Source of the DNA: a virus
DNA: 35,952 nt
IMG/VR virus record: IMGVR_UViG_3300042565_000996
Location: 1-35,952 of that record
Strand: one strand, 5' to 3'
Made by a program: the position numbers and the translations under genes. Positions 24,819 through 31,568 of this stretch are shown here, in pieces (position 1 is the first letter of the stretch; each line of letters starts with the position of its first letter). A model generated the notes under the pieces. That model was given only the letters and a program-made list of their open reading frames with translations, ran no database searches and was not told the DNA's origin.

Positions 24819-26492
24819 CTATATTATATTCGTGTTATTCATTACTGAATTATCTAATATTTGTAATGAAGATCGAATTTTTTGACCATCAAATACATTG
24901 GTTACATGAAAACTCATTCCTTTTAATGCTGCAGCTACAGCAGATCCAACAGATTCTCCAGAACCATTTCCTCGCGATCCGACTGCGTCCCGAATACCTG
25001 GCATAGCTAATACATCATCTCGGCTATCTAATGCAAATGATCCAAATGGCCCTGACACGACAGTACCCGCGGATGCTGGTATAAATACATCTTGTTTAGG
25101 GGTAGTATTTAATGGCAATGTGTCCCGATCTTGCCTGGTTGTTATTCCTTTTATATTTAATAAATCTACAACGATACTACCAACATTCATTAACCCTATA
25201 GCAGTGCCGATTATTCCAGATCCTTTATTAATTGCCTGATTTGCTAGTTTACCAGCACCAGCATAAGTAGCGTCAGATGCAGCTTGGAATCCTGTATTTA
25301 GTTTTTTAACTTCTTCAGAATAATCTCCAAGTGCATCTATTTGTGCCTTAACGTTTCGATCTAGTTGTTGCACTTGCTGTGAACGTTCATCGCCTAATTT
25401 AATCTGCTCTTCAAAATTCTTACCATTAATTACTGTTGCATCGACTTGTGCGTTAATAAGTTTTAAACTATCTTCATGTGTTAGTTTTTGAGCTTTTAAT
25501 TGTTCATACATTTTAAATGCATCATCTACCGATATACCTGCTATATCATTAAAACGTTGTTGTAGATAGACATTATCTCGCAAGTCATCACCATATTTTT
25601 CAACCAATCCTGCATATAGTTCAACTTGACGATTTGCATCTTGCGCAAGTACAGCTTTTTGCATTTCAACTGCAAAATCTTCACCTTTTTGTGTAGTTAA
25701 TTCTTCACCCGTTAATAATTGAAATTCTAGTTGACCAGCAATTGCGCTTTCTACATCTAAAAATTGTTGTGCACCATCTGTAAGAGTTGATAATGATGTA
25801 CCTAATAATTTTGTTTTAGCCAATGCTAGGCCTAGTTGGTGTGGCATTCTGCCGAATGTAACCCGTTGTTTTGCTTCTAAATCAGTAAACGAATCTAATA
25901 TATCTGTCATTGCACCTTCATAGCCTAACTTTTCTAAAGATGCAGCTACATCAGCAAATTGTTCTGCTGACTGCTCGAATGTAATACCCATATTAGAATA
26001 TAATACTGTTTGTGTACGAGCAAAACTTTCATTGGCTTCTGCGGTTAATCCTAATCGGTTTCGCAATGCTTCACTTTGTTTCAATAACATTGCACCAGCA
26101 CCGGTAGTATTATTATATATCTTAGTAGTGCCAACAAATAAATTTCTTAATTCAACAGCATATTGTTTATTCTTTTGTGAATTAGTTCCTAATTCGCGTG
26201 ATATTTTATCAATTTTAACACCAAATTTAGCAGCGTTTTCTCCATTAATATTAAATCCTTCTGATAACTCTTGATTTAGATCTTGAAGTATTGATAAATT
26301 TTGTACTACTCCACTAATCTGATCTGCTAGTTTACCAAATACATTTAAACGGATAATTTCATCGCCGCCGACTTTATATAAATCAAATACCTGTTTAAGA
26401 CCAGCTGTTACTTGGCTTAATGGATCAACTGCCTGTCCATGCCTTGGTTGTTGTTTTAAGCGACTAATTAGTTGATCTCGATGCAAATTCAT
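24819..26492 (-). CDS. Tail tape measure protein
   Basis: This 557-residue protein lies just downstream of the chaperone-like pair and upstream of baseplate genes, the usual place of the tape measure (T4 gp29 590 residues). It is mostly helical with a Gln/Leu/Asp-rich body (QVTAGLKQVFDLYKVGG, SQQVQQLDRNVKAQIDALGD) and a hydrophobic stretch near residues 400-430 (GSGIIGTAIGLMNVGSIVVD), as found in tape measures that pass through the host membrane. The C-terminal GPFGSFALDSRDDVLAMPG matches the DD-x-[VL] segment common at tape-measure ends. Its length should set tail length. An ATATTTAT element precedes it. Confidence 0.82.
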   Translation of the reverse strand: MNLHRDQLISRLKQQPRHGQAVDPLSQVTAGLKQVFDLYKVGGDEIIRLNVFGKLADQISGVVQNLSILQDLNQELSEGFNINGENAAKFGVKIDKISRELGTNSQKNKQYAVELRNLFVGTTKIYNNTTGAGAMLLKQSEALRNRLGLTAEANESFARTQTVLYSNMGITFEQSAEQFADVAASLEKLGYEGAMTDILDSFTDLEAKQRVTFGRMPHQLGLALAKTKLLGTSLSTLTDGAQQFLDVESAIAGQLEFQLLTGEELTTQKGEDFAVEMQKAVLAQDANRQVELYAGLVEKYGDDLRDNVYLQQRFNDIAGISVDDAFKMYEQLKAQKLTHEDSLKLINAQVDATVINGKNFEEQIKLGDERSQQVQQLDRNVKAQIDALGDYSEEVKKLNTGFQAASDATYAGAGKLANQAINKGSGIIGTAIGLMNVGSIVVDLLNIKGITTRQDRDTLPLNTTPKQDVFIPASAGTVVSGPFGSFALDSRDDVLAMPGIRDAVGSRGNGSGESVGSAVAAALKGMSFHVTNVFDGQKIRSSLQILDNSVMNNTNII

Positions 26493-26509
26493 ATAAATCG
26501 TACTTTATT

Positions 26510-26517
26510 ATAAATAT
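26510..26517 (-). promoter_or_regulatory. ATATTTAT element before the tape measure gene
   Basis: The minus strand reads ATATTTATAATAAAG, 17 bases before the ATG at 26492. It contains TATAAT. Confidence 0.4.
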
Positions 26518-26811
26518 TTACAATGGAGATTTTACGATAGGTTTTTTAGAAGCAGACGCTTTGGCTTTCTTTTTCTCATGACGTTGTTTATCTTCTTCAA
26601 TTATCTGATTGACTTTATTGATCCAGAATCTACGTAAATACACTGGCATACTGTATAAATCAGACCATGTCCATCGACCTTGACCAAACCAAACTAGATT
26701 GAATAAAGATTCATGAAGTTGTACGCGGTCTTCTGGTTTAAAACCAAAAAAGGTCTGCTCCAATTTGAAACATTGCAGTGAAGGTGTCCCCATCTTCACC
26801 TTCGAATTCAT
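26518..26811 (-). CDS. C-terminal half of a split hub/tail-chaperone protein
   Basis: This 97-residue frame lies in the +1 frame relative to the gene 26738-27499 and overlaps it by 74 bases. Read from the overlap it gives FFGFKPEDRVQLHESLFNLV then SMPVYLRRFWINKVNQIIEE, ending in a Lys/Ala-rich tail. The MPV-x-x-R-x-x-x-x-K helix is the expected C-terminal end of T4 gp26/gp51-like proteins, so the two frames look like one protein. A +1 shift at the T6 run 26746-26751 would join them into about 326 residues. The frame also has its own ATG at 26811 and another at 26793, so separate initiation is the alternative. Confidence 0.65.
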   Translation of the reverse strand: MNSKVKMGTPSLQCFKLEQTFFGFKPEDRVQLHESLFNLVWFGQGRWTWSDLYSMPVYLRRFWINKVNQIIEEDKQRHEKKKAKASASKKPIVKSPL

Positions 26812-27499
26812 ATTCTAATACAACACTCGGTGTATTATCACTCATATAATTCCGGAATTTTTTAGATTCAGATGCTAAAAATTTATATCGAATGAAATCA
26901 TCAATGTCTGTTTTTGATCGAGAATCATTAACTTGACAAATAGTATGTTCTAAAAATTTTGAAATAGATAAATCTACATTATCATTGTTTAACAAAAATT
27001 TAAATTTTAATTTAGTTCCATTTGTTAGTTCATAATCAAATTCACCATTTTCATCAGAAACTAAATTGAATTCTGAATGTTTTAATTTGTTTAAATCGAC
27101 AATGCGTTGCAACGTGTTACTTGTTTTAGGATTTGTTACTTGAACTGGATAATCCTTTCCGTAACTTAATATACGGGCTGAGATAATCAATCCATTTTTG
27201 TCTACGCGCGAAATAGTTGAATAATCTACAGGAGTTACTATCAATGATTCTAACAATTTATCTAATACAACGCCTTCTCGTATATATGATGGATTAGTTA
27301 GAATATCTTCATCATATGCTGTCATGTACCGCATTTCAATAGTACCATCACGTAATGGATGATCTTTTGGATATACCATTCCGTTGCTAACTAAACGAAT
27401 TAATTCGCTAGGAATACTGCTTCGTTTGCTGTCTTCATACTGTTTTTTAGCAAGTTGTATTAAATCTTGATTGGTTACTCGATCTGTCATTGCACTCAT
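26738..27499 (-). CDS. Baseplate hub/tail-assembly chaperone-like protein (gp26/gp51 type)
   Basis: This 253-residue protein matches the T4 gp26/gp51-like pattern: IPSELIRLVSNGMVYPKDHP, then GTIEMRYMTAYDEDILTNPS, GLIISARILSYGKDYPVQVT and a C-terminal TFTAMFQIGADLF. It normally continues into a helix with MPV-x-x-R, which here lies in the overlapping frame 26518-26811. I start it at 27499 instead of the longer in-frame start at 27556 because AAGGAG precedes 27499 and the extra 19 residues cross an intergenic terminator and promoter. It sits upstream of the tape measure, where other phages keep frameshifting tail chaperones. Cysteine zinc pairs seen in some relatives are replaced by KTSN. Confidence 0.65.
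   Translation of the reverse strand: MSAMTDRVTNQDLIQLAKKQYEDSKRSSIPSELIRLVSNGMVYPKDHPLRDGTIEMRYMTAYDEDILTNPSYIREGVVLDKLLESLIVTPVDYSTISRVDKNGLIISARILSYGKDYPVQVTNPKTSNTLQRIVDLNKLKHSEFNLVSDENGEFDYELTNGTKLKFKFLLNNDNVDLSISKFLEHTICQVNDSRSKTDIDDFIRYKFLASESKKFRNYMSDNTPSVVLEYEFEGEDGDTFTAMFQIGADLFWF
26740..26752 (-). other. Candidate +1 frameshift or slippage site
   Basis: On the minus strand the frame-0 codons are CTT TTT TGG TTT TAA, with a run of six T at 26751-26746. A +1 slip on TTT lets the ribosome re-pair on TTT and read GGT TTT AAA into the frame 26518-26811, just before the frame-0 stop. Loss of one T by polymerase slippage or a sequencing error would have the same effect. Confidence 0.5.
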
Positions 27500-27523
27500 T
27501 ATTCTCCTTATAACTTCTTTTAA

Positions 27524-27531
27524 ATAAATAT
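27524..27531 (-). promoter_or_regulatory. ATATTTAT element
   Basis: The minus strand reads ATATTTATTTAAAAG, 24 bases before the ATG at 27499. It is directly downstream of the terminator at 27542-27569. Confidence 0.4.
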
Positions 27532-27541
27532 GTTTGAACAT

Positions 27542-27569
27542 AAAAAATGGGGACAACTGCCCCCATTAA
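27542..27569 (-). terminator. Intrinsic terminator after the tail tube gene
   Basis: On the minus strand AATGGGG (27567-27561) pairs with CCCCATT (27552-27546) around a loop of eight bases, followed by a T run. It lies about 20 bases after the tube stop codon. Confidence 0.88.
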
Positions 27570-27586
27570 ATAGTATAATATCAATA

Positions 27587-28102
27587 TTAGTATTGAAGAA
27601 TTGCGTAATCATATTTAAGCGTTAATTCAATCATCATCGCTTCTTCTGTTCCCCAATCCATGTTTCCAAAGTTTGCATCTGAAATAAATGCTCCTTTTAA
27701 AGTCCAGTTTTCAATTTTTTCACCTAATGCTGATAATGCATAAAATTCTAAATCGCGTTTATAATCAGTAGAATATCCATCTCTACCAGTTAATGATTCG
27801 TGGTGGAAACGTACCCATTCCATTACTGCCTGAGCGCCTTCTGATGTAATTGGATCATATATAGATATCGAAACATCACTCCAACGAGATTTTCCTTTAA
27901 CTTTTCGGTCAATATTGATATGATCTAGAACAATTTCACCATTTGTTATAGTAGGGCGAGCTGCAGCTTTAACTAGATATGCCGGAATATTTGTACCTGC
28001 TAATTGCATAATAAATCTATTGGCATATTTCGGTTCCCACGAAAACGCACTATTAAATAAATCATTCTGACTAATATCAGGTAAAGTTGGTGTTAATGCC
28101 AT
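27587..28102 (-). CDS. 19: Tail tube protein, T4 gp19 type
   Basis: The inner tube of the contractile tail is built from this protein. It has 171 residues (T4 gp19 163). It shows WEPKYANRFIMQLAGTNIPA at the start, VLDHINIDRKVKGKSRWSDV (the strand before the W-x-x-[IV] motif), SISIYDPITSEGAQAVMEWV and the closing EEAMMIELTLKYDYAIL strand. AAGGA precedes the start. It lies downstream of the sheath gene, as in T4, and is bounded by intrinsic terminators on both sides, which suits an independently made, abundant structural protein. Confidence 0.92.
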   Translation of the reverse strand: MALTPTLPDISQNDLFNSAFSWEPKYANRFIMQLAGTNIPAYLVKAAARPTITNGEIVLDHINIDRKVKGKSRWSDVSISIYDPITSEGAQAVMEWVRFHHESLTGRDGYSTDYKRDLEFYALSALGEKIENWTLKGAFISDANFGNMDWGTEEAMMIELTLKYDYAILQY

Positions 28103-28127
28103 TTGGTATCCTTCATTACTTTTTTAT

Positions 28128-28135
28128 ATAAATAT
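28128..28135 (-). promoter_or_regulatory. ATATTTAT element before the tube gene
   Basis: The minus strand reads ATATTTATATAAAAAAG, 25 bases before the ATG at 28102 and just after the sheath terminator. Confidence 0.45.
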
Positions 28136-28144
28136 CAGCAAAGT

Positions 28145-28174
28145 AAAAAAGGTAGAACCGAAGTCCTACCTTTT
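28145..28174 (-). terminator. Intrinsic terminator after the tail sheath gene
   Basis: On the minus strand AAAAGGTAGGAC and GTTCTACCTTTT form a 12-bp stem closed by the stable TTCG tetraloop, followed by T residues. It lies 20 bases after the sheath stop codon. Confidence 0.93.
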
Positions 28175-28193
28175 AATGATTAGATTTAAAATA

Positions 28194-30686
28194 CTATTCT
28201 GGGAAACTTGCTCCAGTAGGTTGAATATTGAAATCTAAAATAATAAATTCAGCCGTACGTGTCGGTTGAAGGAAGATTTGACCATATAAAATATTTTGAT
28301 CAATCAAATCTGGTGTATTATTTGAAGAATCCATTACTACACGGAATGCAAATAATCCTTGTTTAGCTTTTACCTGATCTAGGTATGGATTAACAATTGA
28401 CAAGAAACGTAAACGTGTTGCATCAGTGTTTTGTTCAAATACTAAGTATCTAGTAGATGATGCAATAAACTTCTTCACAGTAAGCAGTAAACGACGCACA
28501 TTTACTCGGTCTAATGCACTTGGAATTCCTTGTAGAGTCTTTTGCCCCCAAATACATACTCCGTCGTTAGGGAAGTTGGCAATAGGGTTTACGCGAGCTT
28601 CATACAATGTGTCCCGATCTGATTGATTCAAGTTAGTATATACATCTGATACTGTGGTTAAACCACCGCGTGTCAATCCAGCTGGTGCATACCATGGTGC
28701 GGCAACAGAATCGTTAAATGATAACACGCCTGGTACTACAACGGATGGTGGAACCCATAATGGCACATTTTTAGCAGGATTAACTATTCTAACCCATGGC
28801 CAATATGTTGCAGTATAATTTGTATCTAATGTGGTAACATTATTAACCACGGTAGGAATTGATTCTGTTAATCCGTTTGAATCCATTACATAGAATGCAT
28901 CTTGACGAGTTTCTACCATGTTAATTGCTGCACTAGTTACAATGCTGTGTTCGCTATTAATAATACCAGGGGTTACTAACATGTTAATGTCATAGTAATC
29001 AGTATCACTTAGCAATGCAAATGCTTTGTTATATGCTTTTGTTCCAGCTGTGCTTGTACCTGAACAATTGAATCCAAATGTGTTGTCATTTGTAATGTAT
29101 TGTCCTGAGTATTTTTTTAGGTTTGGTTTAGCCCCATCAAATCCGCCTTGCATCGGTACAATGAACTTACGTGTACTAAGTGCTACGTTAGCTGTAAAGT
29201 ATGAATTACCTGTTGTCAATGCTGTTTCTAAACTTCCGGAATATGGTGATGTTGTTGTAGGAAAACCTGCAGCTGCATCTTGATTCACATTACCTAAATA
29301 AAAGTCAGTGTTACTACCAGTTACTGAACCAGATGTTGGTACTGGTGCTAAGTAATTCAAGTTATTAACATTGCTAAAGTTAAATCCAAAATAGTTATTT
29401 GCGTTGTATGTAGTTACAACTTGTGATGTTAGATATGTAGTAGCAGTTAAGTTAACAGAACCAGATGGCATCGGTATTGGTGAATTCAACGCACGGAATC
29501 CAAATGGAATCAAACTTTTATCATTTGTTTTTGTTTCAACACCAGTTGTTACTTCTACTCGGATGTATTTTGAAAGGTTTGGATATGCACCGTAACGAAC
29601 AATTTTATTATCATCTGACACAATCTGATAACGATCTCCAATTACCCGAGAGATGTATCTAGATGAATCTGGATTTAAATTGACATTTTGAAATACTTCA
29701 ACAATATCAGGATTTCGGTCTGTGTCTTGAGATGAATATGGTGAGTTTGGAATATTATTAGTATTAACTCGTCGAACTTCCACAGTAAATGTACCATATC
29801 CAGATGGATCAGAAACTTCAGCTGAAGTACGTACATCTCGAATACCAACTTTAACCTCATGGTTAACTGATGTACCATCTGCTAATGCATAGAAACGGAA
29901 CAAGTCTTTAGATACAACTCCTACTTTTTGTGATGTTATCCATGGAGTAGCAGCTTTACCATCTAAATTACCATAATCAGTTAGCAATTCATAGTTTGAA
30001 ATTATTGCTAGTTTCGTAGTAATATTGCCTGGATTTGCAAATGCAGCAAATGCAGTCGGATTTTCATACAATACATATGCTGGATAGTCTACCGATTTAG
30101 GACCAGTTCCAAATACTTTAGCTAAATAGTTATTAGCATTTGGATTAATAGAAGCGGATATCGCAGTATCTTGTGATACTAGGAATGATCCATCAAATCC
30201 AATGGCAGCATCGGTTGATGCAACTGCACTAGATCCGGATATTTTAATTGCAAATGATCCTGACCCAGCATCAGTTAACACTGAATTTTCAAATATTGGT
30301 GTAGCACCATCTGCTTCTACTGCTTGCACTGGATGAAGTACATGTGTTACTACTTCTACTTTAGATGCGCCAGATCCCGAAGCTGCAATGATTGCTAATG
30401 CTCCATTTGTTAATTTATACCCATCTTCATATAAAAGACGAGTTACTGTGATTACACTTCCGTTACGTAAATAATCTTGAACGACAAATGGCACATATGA
30501 ATCATCTGTATATGATCCAAATGTTGCTACAAAATCGCTATAATTTCTTATTTGCGTAGGAATTAGTGCTGGTCCTTTCACAGTTGGACCTACTATTGCT
30601 GCACCTATTGCAGCAACGCCACCAGCTAAAAACGATTGATCTACTTCGTTCGTAAATACGCCTGGTGACACAATTCTTTCTGCCAT
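28194..30686 (-). CDS. 18: Tail sheath protein, T4 gp18 type
   Basis: The contractile sheath subunit. The N-terminus AERIVSPGVFTNEVDQSFLA and AAIVGPTVKGPALIPTQIRN are typical, as are YVPFVVQDYLRNG and VTRLL. Later come KNVPLWVPPSVVVPGVLSFN and the conserved C-terminal core AWYAPAGLTRGGL, then WGQKTLQGIPSALDRVNVRR and ATRLRFLSIVNPYLDQVKAK, ending ARTAEFIILDFNIQPTG-like strands. It has 830 residues against 659 in T4, so the variable outer domain (about 100-480) is enlarged. AGGAG precedes the start. It is the first gene after an ATATTTAT element and is followed by a terminator. Confidence 0.95.
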   Translation of the reverse strand: MAERIVSPGVFTNEVDQSFLAGGVAAIGAAIVGPTVKGPALIPTQIRNYSDFVATFGSYTDDSYVPFVVQDYLRNGSVITVTRLLYEDGYKLTNGALAIIAASGSGASKVEVVTHVLHPVQAVEADGATPIFENSVLTDAGSGSFAIKISGSSAVASTDAAIGFDGSFLVSQDTAISASINPNANNYLAKVFGTGPKSVDYPAYVLYENPTAFAAFANPGNITTKLAIISNYELLTDYGNLDGKAATPWITSQKVGVVSKDLFRFYALADGTSVNHEVKVGIRDVRTSAEVSDPSGYGTFTVEVRRVNTNNIPNSPYSSQDTDRNPDIVEVFQNVNLNPDSSRYISRVIGDRYQIVSDDNKIVRYGAYPNLSKYIRVEVTTGVETKTNDKSLIPFGFRALNSPIPMPSGSVNLTATTYLTSQVVTTYNANNYFGFNFSNVNNLNYLAPVPTSGSVTGSNTDFYLGNVNQDAAAGFPTTTSPYSGSLETALTTGNSYFTANVALSTRKFIVPMQGGFDGAKPNLKKYSGQYITNDNTFGFNCSGTSTAGTKAYNKAFALLSDTDYYDINMLVTPGIINSEHSIVTSAAINMVETRQDAFYVMDSNGLTESIPTVVNNVTTLDTNYTATYWPWVRIVNPAKNVPLWVPPSVVVPGVLSFNDSVAAPWYAPAGLTRGGLTTVSDVYTNLNQSDRDTLYEARVNPIANFPNDGVCIWGQKTLQGIPSALDRVNVRRLLLTVKKFIASSTRYLVFEQNTDATRLRFLSIVNPYLDQVKAKQGLFAFRVVMDSSNNTPDLIDQNILYGQIFLQPTRTAEFIILDFNIQPTGASFPE

Positions 30687-30712
30687 TAAATTACTCCTAT
30701 GATTTGTTTATT

Positions 30713-30720
30713 ATAAATAT
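30713..30720 (-). promoter_or_regulatory. ATATTTAT element before the sheath gene
   Basis: The minus strand reads ATATTTATAATAAAC, 26 bases before the ATG at 30686. It contains TATAAT and is followed by AGGAG. Confidence 0.45.
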
Positions 30721-30730
30721 AATGCTAATG

Positions 30731-31003
30731 TTACTGACCAACAGGAGTAAATGTGCCGGCAGCAATATTTATTTCACCGTCTCCATACCGCTCTTTAAGT
30801 TTTTCTAGTAAGGATGATTCATCATTTCGTAATTTATCAAATCGAGCTAATAATTGAGTTTCTTGTTCAGCAAGTTGTTCTAGTTGCCGTTTTAATAGTT
30901 GTTTTTCAATTGATACATTGCCGATGTAAGATGCAACCTCAGAAAACCCTGTTCGTAACTCTTGTATTGCATCTAAATGTTCTTTGTCTAATTTTCGTGT
31001 CAT
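30731..31003 (-). CDS. Small coiled-coil protein
   Basis: This 90-residue protein is almost all helix. Residues 8-70 show a strong heptad pattern (HLDAIQELRTGFSEVA, KQLLKRQLEQLAEQETQLLA, DESSLLEKLKERYG) and the last 20 residues GDGEINIAAGTFTPVGQ are a loose tail. No enzyme motif is seen. It may be a small structural or assembly protein linking fibre and sheath genes; the function is not known. Confidence 0.6.
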   Translation of the reverse strand: MTRKLDKEHLDAIQELRTGFSEVASYIGNVSIEKQLLKRQLEQLAEQETQLLARFDKLRNDESSLLEKLKERYGDGEINIAAGTFTPVGQ

Positions 31004-31032
31004 ATGTAACCGTTTCTTGATATAATAAGAAG

Positions 31033-31040
31033 TATTTATA
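31033..31040 (-). promoter_or_regulatory. TATAAATA box (T4 late-promoter match)
   Basis: The minus strand reads TATAAATAC, an exact match to the T4 late-promoter core, 29 bases before the ATG at 31003. It is the only copy noticed in this orientation between genes. Confidence 0.35.
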
Positions 31041-31051
31041 TAAAATCCAAA

Positions 31052-31288
31052 TTACCAACTAGTAATTATTATGATTCCAGATCCGCCATAACCACCTTGA
31101 CCACCAGTGCCTGTTGTATTTCCTATTAAACTTCCGCTTAATCTTAAACTTCCTGTTAAAGTAAATGAGCCAGACACAGTTATATCGTATGCTTCAACTT
31201 TAGTAAAAGCATCAATTGATTGGGTAACATGCCAAGCATCAACTTGTTCTCCAGTTACTATTCCAGTTTTAGATAAAACTTTAGCCAT
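31052..31288 (-). CDS. Small fibre-like protein
   Basis: This 78-residue protein has HVTQSIDAFTKVEAYDITVS followed by SGSFTLTGSLRLSGSLIG, the T-G-S strand repeats that also fill the fibre proteins upstream, and ends in a Gly-rich run and a hydrophobic IIIITSW. It looks like a short beta-structured fibre or tip subunit. The function is not known. Confidence 0.55.
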   Translation of the reverse strand: MAKVLSKTGIVTGEQVDAWHVTQSIDAFTKVEAYDITVSGSFTLTGSLRLSGSLIGNTTGTGGQGGYGGSGIIIITSW

Positions 31289-31299
31289 TTAGTTTTATT

Positions 31300-31307
31300 A
31301 TAAATAT
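31300..31307 (-). promoter_or_regulatory. ATATTTAT element
   Basis: The minus strand reads AATATTTATAATAAAAC, 11 bases before the ATG at 31288. It contains TATAAT. Confidence 0.4.
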
Positions 31308-31313
31308 TAAATT

Positions 31314-31550
31314 TTAAAGCATTTCAACATCATTTATGTTGATAGAGAAATCACTTACAGATAGTGTATCTCCATCCAATGTAAAATCTGTTCGATAGTC
31401 TAAAGGTGTACCTGCAGGTATATTTGAAGTGTCGATTTTTAATCCATATCCTGCTCCATCAACATAAACATTGATGATTTGGTTGTAATCAAAATCAACT
31501 AATTCAACTGCTGTTAAAGTTTTGTCTTGTAAAAATTCTTTAAGTGTCAT
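31314..31550 (-). CDS. Small unknown protein
   Basis: This 78-residue acidic protein has no recognised domain. It begins MTLKEFLQDKTLTAVELVDF and has strand-like segments (IINVYVDGAGYGLKID, FTLDGDTLSVSDFSININDV). It lies between the propeller gene and the small fibre-like gene and is probably tail associated. Confidence 0.5.
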   Translation of the reverse strand: MTLKEFLQDKTLTAVELVDFDYNQIINVYVDGAGYGLKIDTSNIPAGTPLDYRTDFTLDGDTLSVSDFSININDVEML

Positions 31551-31568
31551 AAATTTAATTGTTTTACA

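Noticed and set aside
26738-27556. Longer start of the gp26/gp51-like gene at 27556
   Set aside because: It would cross the terminator at 27542-27569; AAGGAG supports 27499.
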